Assembly (NCBI GenBank): GCA_030141605.1
Contig: JAQGDQ010000023.1
Span: 862,328-926,327 of the forward strand
Reading direction: 5' to 3'
Source: Tubiluchus corallicola
Lineage: Eukaryota > Priapulida > Priapulimorpha > Priapulimorphida > Tubiluchidae
DNA length: 64,000 nucleotides
Shown one piece after another: positions 47,295-62,200 of the stretch. Position 1 is the stretch's first letter; each line of letters starts with the position of its first letter. A program made the translations under genes and the position numbers. The notes under the pieces are model-generated. The model did not search any database. It was given only the letters and a program-made list of their open reading frames with translations, and was not told the DNA's origin.

Positions 47295-50200
47295 GTATAG
47301 CAACTTAGTAATTTGCTTATTGTCTGAACTTTCATTGTAAGCGATGCATGTAATGTATTCAATCCAGTCATGTAGAAAATTTATTTATGTATCATTTTTT
47401 TAGTAAGCAAGTGGGTTTATTAGATACAGGTTCTGGCTATTAATAAAAAGTATAGCCAGTTAATAGGATCAATTGTAGACTCTACATTTCTGCTAATTTA
47501 ACTGTTTATCCATAGAGTAATGTGAGCGTATACTAATTTTTCTATGTCATCCTTCTTGTTGAATTTTATTACATGTGTCTGCTGATTTGGGACATGAGAT
47601 ATACTGAGATAAGGCCCGTTGTCTAGTGTTTAAGTTACTGTGCTTACTCAGCAGTGTCTCTTGAATAGAACTCTACTAACTGTTGTACTACAATACATGT
47701 TACAATGTATATGACTATTATTATGAATATGACTGTATATTATGTATATGACTCAGGAATGTTGTTATGAATGACATTATTGACATGTCAATTGTGCATA
47801 TTGCATATAATTTTTCTGCTAAGGAGGTTATGTTTTCATCATCATTTATTGATTTGTTTATTAACAGAATTTTGTAAAAATACTAAACTCATTTCTAAAA
47901 AAATTTCTGGAGGGATTGGGCATGGGCCATGGAAGGACATTTTTAGTTTTGGTAATGGTCAATACAGTGAGATCATTAGATATTGTTATATAGTTATTGA
48001 GATGACGTCAGAACAACTAGCGACCTCTTTACCTAAGTATCTGTGTTATACTCTGCAAGCCTTGGCGGAGACAGTGGTCTACTAAGTGCCATTCTAGTTC
48101 GTATATGTAACTTGTCGTATGAGGAACGTGTGTCACTGAAATGTGCTTCCTTAATTTTGCAAAGCTACTGTAACACAATATTTATAAATTTTAAAATTTT
48201 GTGTAGGTGCCTGCTTTCCTCACTGAACAACTTTTAGGTAGATCTCATGATTGGTATGCATTTTGCAAGATTTATATAATATTTTAAAAATGTAAATACT
48301 CCATTCTTTAAATTACTTTTTAGAGTTTTACTGGGTCCGGAGCAGATGGTAGTCGTACCACCTCGTCATTACTGTGTCGTAGAAAATCCTGTTGTTATTG
48401 ACAAGGATGGAAAACCAGTGCTTGACAAATTCGGGCAAGCTAGATTACAGCATGCTGATCTGGAAGTACGTTTAGCCCGTGATCCATTTCCTCTTTATCC
48501 CGGGGAACGTTTGAAGCAGGTAATATATTACATTAAAGCTATTGTAATATTTTTTAATTGCTTTTAAAATTTCTTGTTCAATTTGGTTTCTTCAAGTCTG
48601 TTTTTAGTATATTTTGTACGTGTTGTATTGAACTGTAAATTCTTATGTACAATCAATCTTGAGTATCTCATCGTATCATGCAGTGGTGTAGGTTTCTGTC
48701 CTTTGCATATATAAATAAGGTAACACCTTTTTACATGTGTATTCAGTAAAATGCTAGCCATTTCTCTCGCCTAGTGGAAGAACTCTTGGTAGCAAGACCA
48801 AAAATGCCAACGATCATAATTGCAAACATTTATCAGTTTCAGCTGTGTTTTACTTTATGAAAATCAAGCTAAAGCAGTAGATAGCAAAAGTGTGCATTTA
48901 TTGTGCAAAAATGTGGACCTATGAAATTGAAAAATCATAGAAATAATATTCTTCTCATTTTCAAATCTTTTGTCACGTTTGTATGACCTATGTCATTTTT
49001 CATGTATCAAGACGAATTTGAATTGATTATTGTCTAAATTTGGATGAGTAGTTCTTGGTGTCATAAGAAAGATCGTATGGTCTCATCTGAATTGCCTATA
49101 ACATATATGATGATGTTATGAACGTTCACATTTGACTGGAAAAACTTTGCCTGTATAATAAGTTAATAATTTCTCTGTGTGTAATACATTCATTATCTCC
49201 TTCATTGTTAATCAGTTATTGTACTACAGGCTGTATATGGTAACTAGGTAATGCATAAATTAAACATTATGTTAACTTGAGTGGGCTTGTATATTAGAGT
49301 TGTGCATGCAGCTATGTTGCCAAGATACAGAATGTCAATATAGTCAGACTTGTGCTTTATGAGTGTATTGTATTTCATCTGTACAAAGTACAACATTTAT
49401 TGACCGTTAGGTAAAGTAGGAACTCTTTGGGTGGGGTGGTTGTTTCCTTACTGTTCAAACAAATAGCTTTGGTGTTGTGAACAAACTTATTGATAAAATG
49501 TTGATCATTTCATGTAAAACTTCCATTGACTTACTTTTTAACTCGCCATTGAAACCGACTTCTTGAAGAAGCTAGCTCCATTTAGAAATTTACCTTTTAC
49601 CTGGAAAAAGACCTTTAAAAATGTAATGTTCCATTGTGATTATAAGTTAAAGCTTTTAACCCCTGATGTTTAGTAACTTTTTTCTGTATAACTGTCCATC
49701 TTTCGAGATCGTACCATGGTGTGATGGTGACCATTGATGGTGACCAACAGTATGGTGACCGTTGACCTCAGTTGATCGGGTTGAAGAATCTTGATGTGAT
49801 TAGGTTTTTTTAACATATGTATGTCTGCCGTAAATTTGAAATTTTTTGCGGATAGAGAGCCCTGTTACAGTAGACTTGTGTTAAGTAATTTTTTGAAAGT
49901 GTTCATGGCTAACTCATATGACAGGAATTTAATGCTTATAGTGGGATCATTATACAACTCCTACATCACCTGTTATCCAACAAGCACAAATGAAGTTGTG
50001 ACTTCTACATGTAAGAATAGCTAAGGTAAAGTTTGATGTACAGACTAAGTGTTTTTCATAAACTGTGACAAGGCAGTAGTCAAAGTAGGGAAATGGATCA
50101 AAATATACATCCGTAAGACTTTTACAGATGTATACATATGTCTCTGCTGAGGTTTGTGGCATGCCAGATGGAAATTTGTAAAGAGACAAGTGAGACACCT

Positions 50201-53200
50201 CAACCTTGTGTAAAAGTTTATTTGAGCACAGATAATAAAAGCGAAAAAAGACTTGTGCAAAATAGCATTTAATGGCATTTTTGGTTATTGTGCTGCAAAT
50301 GCATGAATCTCTTAACAGTATACACACAAGTGTAAGTAAAAACACTGTACACATTCTAGCATTCACATGTTCATTTTATAGGTTCATCTGCATTACAATC
50401 ATCATAACTTGTCATAAATTGCAACTTTGTAATATTAACATATTTTAATTAAGTTGTGTTTAAAGTGCAGATTTCCTGTGACCTTCATAGTCATATTTTT
50501 AATTATTTATTGCTGATAACAGGTAGTTACACCCCTGACCGTAGTTACAGCTAACAAAGCTTTAAGACTACGTGCGGTATTGGATTTTGAAAGTGCTGAT
50601 GGGACAAAGAGAGTAGCTGGTGATGAATGGCTGTTTGAGGGACCTGGTAAGTTAAGTTCTCTGAAACATAAAAAATTGATTTCCTTTTTATTAAGCGTTT
50701 TTATTGATATTTATGCTGTTAACATCTCTAGTACACTAATAGGTAATATTAGTATAATAAGCATCATAATGTTAGTTCTGTTTTGCATGCCTGATGGTGT
50801 AGCTAAAAAATTTTGCCTGTCGAATATAAATGTTATTCATGAAACTATAAATTGTTTAATTAAATTATGGGTTCAATAACTGGTGCAATTTCGTGCAATA
50901 AAATTAATTTTTATGGATTAGTTGTTGGTATAGGTTTAGCATATTTGCAGGTACATATTATCCACGTAAAGAAGTTGTAGTGGAAGAAACTATTACTGCT
51001 GTTATTGTAAAAAATAATCAGGCCATAAGACTTCGAGCAAAGAAAGAAGCTAAGGACAGAGATGGAAACGATCGGGTTACTGGTAAATTGTTGTTGGTAG
51101 TTAAGTTTTCTAAGTTAGCTAACATTAACCTAAGTTTTCACTTTTTATTACATGTTTATTATTATTCTTAAATGGCAGACTTGATAAATTGACAAGTGAA
51201 TGATTTTTAAACTAACGATTTTCAATGCTAATAAGCTAACTTGACAACGTTATTAAATGTAGTTTTCATTTTCTGTAGGTGAGGAATGGCTGGTGAAGAA
51301 GACTGGAGCATACCTCCCTGGTGCACATGAAGAAGTAGTTGATATAGTCCAGGCATACATTCTCACAGAGAAGGTGATATGAAATCATTTAACTTAAAAT
51401 GGGTTGCCTTTTTTCTGATTTCAGTAGCTTTGCTAAACGTTCGTTTGAATTAGTGCCTCATTTGTAATCGATGACATGGTGAACATTACATATGTCAAAG
51501 TTCTGTTACGACAGTTTTTAATTTGCTACATAAAATCTTTTATAATCTTTTAAGATGGGTAACTATGTAGAATGGTTCTGCTTTATATGGGAACATTGAC
51601 AGGTTGTTTTTAATAACAATTAAGTTATTGTTAGTAAAAGAAGATACTGTAGCTGCTGTTAATACTGTGTATGTCAACAAGTCCACGTTCTCATGTGTTT
51701 TCGTTTCAAACTATAAAATAATTATGATGATTTATAATTCTGGATTTTCTTGTGCACCTCCAGGAATAGAAAGAAAAAGTTGAAAAATATTGGCACTTTA
51801 ACATCACACTGAAATGCGTTCAGTTCGAAACATAGATAAATTGTGAAGAAATTCTTTGATATTGAGAGAGTGGTATATTATTACAGAGAGCTCTGCATGT
51901 TCGAGCAGTCAGAACATTTACTGATGATTTTGGAATACTTCGCAAGAACGGTGAGGAGTGGCTGATTACATTCAATGACACCGAAACACACATTCCTCAC
52001 GTTTATGAAGCGGTACATGCACTTTCTATACAATTTAGAAATGATCAAGGCTGCCATTGTGGAAACTTCAACATTATTAACGTACTTGAACAGTCAATAG
52101 CCGCATAACATATGAAATTCTGAAAATGAATAATTTGTAATAAATGGCAGAGTTTGTGCTTTATTACTTTTATGCACCCCACATCATTTTTGCGATGGTG
52201 CAGCAAACATATCCTGTTTACTTCTTATTTATCAAATTATATTTTAAAGTATAAAATGATATGAAATTTGAAAAAACAGGAATAATTCCACATAAAGCTA
52301 TTTTTACATTATGATTTACCTTACTTCAGTAGAATCTATCTCCCCCTTTCTGACTTCCTCCAGAGATGAGAATTTTCCGCGGATATGCGGAATTCCGAGT
52401 TTTTGGAAGACCAGTAGTGTCATTTTTGTAAATCGCGTAAATTTGTTGAAAAAAATTTTCGGGGTTGGAACTCGTTTTCGTCGAAATTGTAATCAAAACT
52501 TTCAGTAGCATTTTTTCGAGGTATTTATTCAGCTTACCTTTTATCTCCTAGATGTTAAAATTGCTGAAAAATTTTGGCTAAAATAGGTCAAATAAAGCGT
52601 AGATATCGTTTATTTGTTAATCTGTACGCTTTGTAGCATGCCTTTTACAGCAATGCGGCATATCTTCATTGCTGACAAATGTGAAACTTTGAGGCCTCCA
52701 GACACAAACAACCGCCAAAGCGTAATTTGAATAAAACCAAGTTTAATTTTATAATTTATGAAATATAGGCATCAAAATATATACAAAATAAAATTTGTTA
52801 ATTTTTTTAAACTCCACAATCATATGTATCATGTATCCTTGATAGTTGGGTATTTTAAATTATGCATGAAACAAGGTAATTGATATTTTAAGTTCACTTA
52901 GAGGTTCTCTACGGTCACAAAATTGCAATTTGTTGCTGGCTCCAAAGGGGGCTTCGCCCCCTTGAATGCCCCCCTCAACCCCATTGGGGCCTAGGCGGCC
53001 CCCAAACCCCGGCCTGTTTCAGAGTTTTTTGCATTTTGTCATGCTCATCCCTGTTCCTCTCTTTCCCCTGCTCTCTGTCCTTTACTGTAGCATTATCCAG
53101 TCATCTGTAGATTAAATATAAAACAACTTAAGAGCACCCAGGTATGTACGGTTTATGGCGTAAAAAATTGCAGTTAGTGCTTTTGGTTGCACTGTTTCAA

Positions 53201-56200
53201 AGTGAAAACGCAAAATTCCCTCAAGATCTCCAGCTTATTAAAGTAAAAAAAAACTAACGAACTGTGGCAACTCTTTCAAGAATTACTTTTGAAAACTCTC
53301 ATCTTAGACGAAAAATGGCATCATCCGATTTTCGCTCATTATAGGCATTTGCTCTGCCCGGTGTTTCAATAATATTTTTTTGATTTATAGAGCCAATTCT
53401 ATAATCTAAGTAACCCACCCGGTACCTGTTATATGCTTGCAAGTTTACATGCGTGTCTAAAAGTCAACAAAATTCTGTACAATTAATGTACACTACTTAC
53501 ACATTTTACGGTATAATCCCGTGGATTAAAGCTATGTAACCAACGTAAACTTGATCATAATTGATCCAGTGACTAATTTTTACATAAACACAGTTAAATA
53601 CAATGGTAGAATAACGAACTTTTGAGTGAACTGTAGAAATTTCTCAATGCGTACCTTCATCACAGTTTACCTTCACAGCATTCACGCTGCCCAGCAGTCA
53701 CCAGCTTACTTCATTTTTTTCAAATATGCTGGCAGCGACTATCGTTTGGCGGAGATAAAAAATATTTAAATTTCTGTTACATTTATAAGCAGAGCATTCT
53801 ATGTGCTTATATTGTGTGGTGATTTCAATATTTTTAATTATATATTAAAATGCAATAAGTGTTGTTCGAGGGTTGGTTCTTCCTTTAAGGTTAGCCAATA
53901 AACAAACTTATGTGAACAGCAAAGGCAGATTAAATGTAAGTTAAAGACGTTCAGCTGGTGCATATCACAGATGCCACATTGTAATTGTGGAGTGGAATTC
54001 CAAACGGAAATAAATTTTTGGTCTCGTGGCCATGCTTCATCTGTATGATACAAGACGATATAAAAACTTGGCTGAAACAACGCAAATAAGCTAGCTGTAG
54101 TTTTAGCAGGGGTGCCCATTACATCTACTAGTCAATCACAAAGATAGTGTGGGTAGATCGCATGCACTTATTTTTCAAGAAAATAGCTACATTGTATACT
54201 CCACTGGTTGTTTTCGCTGGTTTCCGTGTCAGGTTCACTGCTAGGCTGGGAGAATCAGACTCGCTAAGGAAATTTTAATTAAAGTCCCTGTCAGACATGG
54301 TGAAATTTTGCAATGCTCACTTGGAACACAAAAAAGCGATGTAAAGCCACCACTGAAATGCCCAAATGTGCAAGAAATGTGAGAAGCAATCTGATTGGCT
54401 CGTATGAAGGCCAGCCAGCCAGTCTCGAGGCTTGTATTGTCAGACCAGCGGATTGGCTGGCCCAGTCTTCTTTTTGGTGCGCCAAGCAGCTGCTGTAAAA
54501 TTCAACCAAGCTAACCTGTAATTTATTTCTACTAAACTTAAGAAAGGGTATAAAAATTAGTCTGAGAGCTGGACCAAGAAAGTAGCCAAAAAATGTAGAG
54601 AGTTGTATTGTGCAATAAGGGTTCGTGCAGTTATGCAAGGTACAACCACTTATATCATACAAACATATTCATAAATAAATATATGTTTTGCATTTTTGTA
54701 GTAGGTAGATCATTTTGACTTGGTCATTTTATAAGTACCTCACAAGCTGAAAAAGTGTGGTCACCCCTGCATTATAGACACACATTTACAGTTGACGTGG
54801 AATCCAAATTTGTGAAAGTTTAATGTGCATTGTCTATCTCACAATGAGTAAATGTCAAAGTTTTGAATTACATAAATAAGGAGACTACATGACGAACTGT
54901 GTTCTGAATCTTGGCTATCAAACTGTTAAATGATGATGATTTTGCAGAAAATTTGTGCATTGTTAGGTGGCACCACCTAGTGGTAGAACTTATAAGGAGT
55001 AGAATGCTAGGTGATGAGGCAAGTTAGTTAGCATGAGCAGGTGTGTGTGAATGGTTAAACTGTTAGAATGTAGACATTGAATCAGACAGAAGCCACTAAA
55101 AGAGCCAAAAATGTATGTATGAATCTATCTATATAGATCTATTTTGGAATTTTGCTTGGGTTTAAAATATATGTACAATATGATATAATTACTTTGGAAA
55201 CCTGCAATGTTAAATTTCATTAGTTTTAATTACATTATTACAGATTGAATGTACCTTGCCAATTTATAATATCACACAGGAAGAAAACGTTAAATATCTG
55301 GAAGAAATTTGGCAATAAAAGTGACATTTTCTATGGATATTCAGCATTGAGGAGAGTCTTCTTTGGCAAAGTGGTACAATCCTATACAAACTGAATGGCT
55401 CTATAGAGTTATTCATGGGCGAGTAACACAATGACCTGCTTATTCTCTTTACCTCATTTATATTTAATGTGTATTAATGAGTCATTCACCTGTTTTAGGT
55501 TGTAGGTGAAGTTAATATAACAACATTAAGTAACAGGCAATACTGCGTTATCGTCGATCCTATTGGAAATGATGGCAAACCTCAGCTAGGCAAAAAACGA
55601 CTAGTGAAGGTATAAATACGTGTTAGTTGAGTTAAGATTTTGCTCAACACAATCATCACATATTATTTAAAAATTGTAGTTTACCATTACTTTACATTTC
55701 CATGTCTGACATTGCATTGAATTCACACCACATCGACCTCTTCGCCCTAATTTTATCTGCACATTTGTTGTTTGTTTGTTTGGTTGTTCATTTTTTAGTT
55801 TACTCATTCATTTGTTTATTATGAAATTATCTGTTTGTGTGTTTGTCTTATCATGTTTGTCTATTTATTTATTTGTTTATTTTATTCAATCTTTCACTTG
55901 TTTATTTAAAATATTCACTCATATTGTTAACATTCATTTTGGCTGACATGGTGCATGTGGCAATTACCAGTAATGTAATGATAAAGACATAAACAGACAC
56001 AACATGCATACCAGTTAAAACCAAAACTAAACTGTATAAACGTAGTTTATACCTTAAGAGGTAAAATAGAATTGACATTTCACTAAATTTATTACTTATT
56101 TACTTTTAGAAAATAAATGCCAGCATCCACTTAAGTATACACACGGGTCTAGTTATTCAAACACAGTGATCTGTTGTACCAACTGCACGCTTTCACCTTT

Positions 56201-59200
56201 GGTCTGTCACGAGCACGATTCTTACCTAATGAAAATTTAATGGATACAGACCATTACAAAAGTCTAAAATCACACTCGGTGAAAAGCAAACAACGATTTT
56301 TAATTTAAAACTTGTAGATTGTGCAGTACATTGTCAAATGACAGAAAATTATAGTTAGGCTATTTCTACACTCTACATTTTCTGACTCTTGCCTGTGCTT
56401 GGCAATAGGATAAACCTTTGCAGCAACACATGTTCAACACTGTAAACGAGCTTCTCAAAATAATTGTGGGGGAAAAGAAAGTTGATGAACATTACTCCAG
56501 CTTTATCTAAAGAGTTTCTCAAAAATTCGAAGTACTCACAAATTCAAATACTTGCAAATTAAATTCACTAATAGCAGATTCTAAAATTTTGAAGTTATCT
56601 AGTCTAAATATTGAAATGTTGAGTCTGTGAACAGTGCTCATGGATTGATAAATGTGGCACTGATTTCAGCTGCCTACTGTAGCCAGTGACCTGCCATGGA
56701 GCTAGTATTTACATACTTCCAAATGGCATAACATCTTAACATTAGAAACTGAAGAACAGATGTCAATATTATAACATAAAAATTGTGGCAGTTGCTCCTT
56801 AAACCTGAAAAAATTTGAAAACTTGACCAACAGACAAAAAATGCAATGACTATAAGTTATTTTTAAGTTTTACAATAATTGTTTGATTTTTTCACTATCA
56901 CAACAAAATGATGTTCATTATTAATCATCAAATATAAAAATACATTACTGGTACAGAATTTTTCTATTTAGGGAGAGAAATCATTTTTCTTGCGCCCCGG
57001 TGAGAAGCTGGAAGCTGGTATTCAAAATGTATTTATACTTGGTGAAAATGAAGGGCTGATCTTACGAGCAAATGAGTCATTCAGTGATGCAACTGCCGTA
57101 TGTCCAGTTATTGTATAATTTTAATAGCTTTTATAATTTATTATATTCAAGAGTTGTGAATCAACTATTTCAAAATTTTACTCGGTAATATTTTATATAC
57201 TGTAAGGTATCCACAAAATGTTGTTGTAACATAACTATTTTTAAGCAAAAAGCTTCTGTTTCTGAATTTGTAAATTTACCGCTTTTAAAATAAATTAGAT
57301 GTTTACTAATTATGCTTAGTTTCTGCTTGATGTCTAGTAGCTTTTGCTAGACAATTATACAATTATATAAGAATTTACACACTTCACCTGACATTTTTTT
57401 TGTACATGTGTAACTTTTAAGACTGAGTAGTTTAAGGACTTTTCCTGGTTAGGGTAAAACTCGCCAGCCAGGTGACAGGTGGATGATCAGAGGACCAATA
57501 GAGTATGTGCCACCAGTTGAGGTTGAAGTCGTGGCCAGACGAACTGCAATTCCACTTGATGAGAATGAAGGAATATATGTGCGTGACATTAAAAGTGGAA
57601 AGGTATCTGAAATGTTGAACATGGTTATTAATTTTTTGTTGGTTAATTAATCTAAGACTTTATTAACTACAACTTTATTAACTAGAAATGTCTTTAATGT
57701 TTTACTACTCCCATAGTTTATTCAATGCACATTGTTACTGATAAAGTCAGTGCTATACGGCCATTCAGTAAACATTACTATCAATATTTCTACAGTACAG
57801 TAATCGCTTCATGTCTTCCTGTTTAGCGATGTTTCGTTTTAATGATGCTGATCATTTGACACCTTTTTCACTTAACAATGCACGTTTCACTTTAACGACT
57901 ATTTTTGTACTTTGCTCAAGGCAAATTTTGATTTTGTCAACGACATTTTCACCTAATTTGATGCATTAAAACTGTACATTATTCTGTTCTAAAAATGCAC
58001 TAGTAACGTAAACAGTGTAATTATTATATACATTTTTGCTTCTGGGCTAACTACTAAATGCTACACATTTAAATCAAGTGAGACCTATCAGCAAACTTTA
58101 TGCATGCAACCTGTTGTTATAGCAACTAGACTAAGTATCTAGATAAAATTCCCAAGCTCGCCCAGGACTTGGCTTTGACTTTGCAGTGTTTATTATTTAA
58201 CCGTTGCCTAGGCTTAAACTTTAACGAAAGAGAGACCGCTATGGCTAGGTAATGGCAAGTAAGATATATAGGTGGTTTCAGGCAAGCAGAAAGAAATTAA
58301 TCAGTAGAAATATGAATAAAGCTCTTAAAATGTTTAAGTATATTATTTAACCAGTATTGATTTTTGCCTCTGGAACGTATCTCAATTCTTTTACATTACT
58401 TTCTATGGAAGTCTTGGCTTCATTTAATGACGTTTCACTTAATGTCGCCTTTTGTTGAATGGCATTAGCATCGTTAAGCGAGAACTTACTGTAATATACT
58501 TATCTTAATGAAAAGTTTTCCAATTAAAGTGAAACTAGACTATTCTCATGCTGGAGATGTTTTAAAAGCGGACTTCTTTAAAAGTATTTTACAATGTAAT
58601 ACTTCCTTTTTCTTTGGAGCCACATTTTTTATGCAAAATATAAAAAAATCAGGTGGGTGGTATTATGAAAGAGCAGATTGTGAGACGTTGTTGACCTCCC
58701 ACAATATCTAATAAAACTTGTATGACGACAGTCGAACAGACTATAGTCACTGATTGGATCTCAAGCATATCTCCATTTTCTCAGATTAAACGTTAATTAA
58801 ACGAATATAAGATTTTGGCAGCGAGATTTAACTAATTTTCACAAACTTTGATTAAAATCTAATTCTTTTAGCTTTTTTAATTTATAAATATCTGCTGCTA
58901 TTTTCAAACTCCTTTCCTGCAATCATTAGCTTGAGTTTTGAAATTTGTCTTATTTTTTCAAAAATATTACACCCATTAAGTAAACATTTGCCTAATATTT
59001 TAACAAAAGCATTTAAATGTACATGTTCATTTAGGTACGTGCTGTCATAGGTCATACATACATGCTTAATGAAGATGAGTGCTTGTGGCATAAGTTACTT
59101 CCTCAAGCTATAGAAAATATGCTCTCTGATCGTGCTCCCTATAGTTCAGAAGCTCGTTTACCTTTTACATATTCTCAGAGCATCGCTGAAGAGAGAACGA

Positions 59201-62200
59201 TAACACAATGTACTAATATTATTGACATGCATTACGACAGTGTTCAGCAGCAGGTGAGGGCATACCAGATCCATAAAAGGACAGACAGCAACCCAGAATG
59301 GAACGTGCAAAAAGCTGAAACGCGCGATAAAAAACTTTTGTTAAATGTTTCTATCAGTAATTGTTTAGTGCATTCAAACACTTGCGTACATCCTCACCCA
59401 AGGCAGCATGTTTGTTTAATCTGCTTTGTACATATAACTTCATAACATGTTCCATTCTTTTTCTGTCAAGGTTCCACATATTTTTTTGTATGACTATCTT
59501 GTAGGTTAGAGCAGTTAATGGAGAAACATACATGTTGTCTCAAGACGAGGAGCTTTGGGAGAAATCAGTAAGTCTAATGTTTGGAAAGCATGATTACTTA
59601 ACCCTTGGCTACTGGTGCCGTTTCATGTACTTGTCAGTACCATGCATTACTACATATACAAAGAAGTGGTGTGCCTTATCTATTGGAAGTTACAAGGATA
59701 TCTTACTGTTATTTAGTAAAAGTTAGTTATTAAGTAAAATTATCAGGTACCTGTAGTTTTATTTAATGTAAATGGTGCAATTAATCAATGAACGTGCACA
59801 TAAATTGTGTACATCTGTTATTTTGAAATTCTAATTCTGAAAAATTGATTCAGTAACAGTGGCCAGATACCTTCACAATTTTAATGAAGCTTTGGAAAAT
59901 AAGAACCTAATTTTTTCAGCATAATCCAGTTTGCTGTCATCAACAGAATATGTACAGCCTAATAAGATTATTAATAAAATGCTTTAGGTGTATTTTGAAA
60001 GTGGTTTTGCAAGTCAAAATTTCACATGATTTAATCAGCTAACAGGCTGTATAATAGCTGTGATGGTATGTTATACATTAACTACAATCGCTATTTAATT
60101 ATATTTTAGTCATCTGTTTCAGTTGTTTTGCAGCCTCTTATTTAACAATTTATTTAATTTATTTGCAATTTTGAACATCAAGGTCAAGATCAAAATACGT
60201 ATAGCATTTTAGCTCAAGTTATAATAAATTTTTATTTTGGCCTATGCATTCTGTTGATGATGGGTAGTTGCCAGGGTTATGATAAAACATTTAAGTTTTG
60301 CATTTTCAAAACTTTATTAACATATTGGAGCTGCTAAGAAAAGTGGCTTGGTAATGTTGGATGGTCTCAGAATCAAATTATGTAATTTAGATAAAACAGT
60401 TGGATGTGGCTGCTTTGCAGCAGTGATGGTGAGGGTTAATAGTTGTTTTTCAAAAGTTTCCGGTTGTAGTATCGGTGTAACTCGCATGGAATTTTAGGTT
60501 AGACTGTCTGTAAAAATTTCTGAATTAGTGCACTATTATTAAAGCTGTGATATATTTAATTGTCACTAACATTGCTTTTCACACTAACTATACTTCTGAA
60601 CAGCATTCGTAGATTGCTTATTTTATTCCGTTCTTAGAACAAGCTTTTGAGATAAAAATTTCATAACTAAAATTGTGCTGATTCTCTTTTAAGCATATTA
60701 AATACTTGCTTGTATTAAAATATGACTTGACTAAAGAATGAATTTGAATTGCTGCCTCCTACAGCTGTGGTCAATATTCTCAGTACTCCTTCTAATTTCT
60801 GTTTAACTGCAGTCTTTGAAATATCTGCAACATTTTTTATAGATGTTACCAGCAGTAGAAGATTTGCTAACACAGGAACGTGATCCATATGCAGATCGCA
60901 GCAACCGTCAGGGAGGGTTACAGCGTCAAACTCGTGATAAAACTCGTGTTGTTACTTTCAGAGTTCCACACAATGCAGCTGTACAAATATATGATTATAA
61001 GAACAAAAAAGCAAGGTAGCTAGATTAATCTCTTGGTCTGATTTGTTATATAATAATAATAATAAGAGAGAGAGAGAGAGAGCAGGAGAGTGAGAGAGGA
61101 AGAGAGAGCAAGAAAGAGAGATGTGTAAGGTGGTGTGTAGGTGGTATGGTGTGGTGCAGTGCGGTGTGGTGCGATGAGGTGGAGTGGTATGGTGTGGTGT
61201 GATGAGGTGGAGTGGTGTGGTGTGGGTTGTGTGTTGATTTGTGCACAAAATTCTTTTTGTGGGGTTTGGCTAGTACTTTTATTAATGTTATAAATGTTTT
61301 AAAAACAGCTGACTTTACTTAATTTCTTGCAGAAAAGTTTCTAGGGTAAGTGTCCTATTATGCTTATCGAATGTCAAACCCTTTCACAAAAACCATTGAG
61401 CATGTATGTGATAGAAACAATTTGTTTTGTCCTTTCTACACATATCTCAATTTTATAATAAAAATCGTTACTAATGGTGTGCTAGAAAGTAAGGTTAATT
61501 ATATTTTTATATAAAACTATGACTCAACACGAAACAAAATAGTCCTATTAATGCACTATGTCTCCTTTTGTTTCATTGTAAAAATTTTGATTAATTAAAG
61601 TAACACTGATTCCACTAGCGTTCGGAGGGCAAATAGGTTATTAGGTTTCCCGTATTGCATGATTTACCTTGGGTCACTCTGCATTCATGCAAATGTTGGT
61701 CATATATGACTCAAAATAATGACTTCTGTGTGTTTTGAGGTGAAAACCAATGCAGCATGCTGTTCCATGATTCCTCTACAGAAAATTTACAATCTGGATC
61801 GCCTCAATAAGATTAACAGATTTGAAACTGACTTTATTGGGGAAAAAATTAAATCGGCTCTTTGTGCTGTTTTGCTCGGGCCAATATTGTTCAATTGTGG
61901 TCGTAAAACACACACAGTAACTACTAGGTTATTTTTCTTACCTTAGAATAATGGGATATGTAAACTGTTTTATTATTTTCTAGATGTGTGCATGCCACAA
62001 TTTTTTCTGATTATTTTCGAGAAAAAGTATAAAAGAAATTGCTTTACTGTCAATTGCATTGAATATTTGCATCGTTGTATTAATTTTTGTGGTTAGTATT
62101 ATAATAGCATAACCACATTTCTAGAGTTTTTAACAATTTTTTTGGAGACGCAATTAACTTGGAGAATGTTGTTTGCTAATTAGAGCAAAATGATGTAAAC

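Noticed and set aside
59035-59253. MVP exon 10 as a pseudo-exon
   Set aside because: Open for 73 codons in the right frame with good splice sites at both ends and preserved motif residues; more likely real, though possibly alternative.
61046-61248. Minus-strand His/Thr and Leu/Ser frames
   Set aside because: They translate GA and GTGTGGT simple repeats within an MVP intron.
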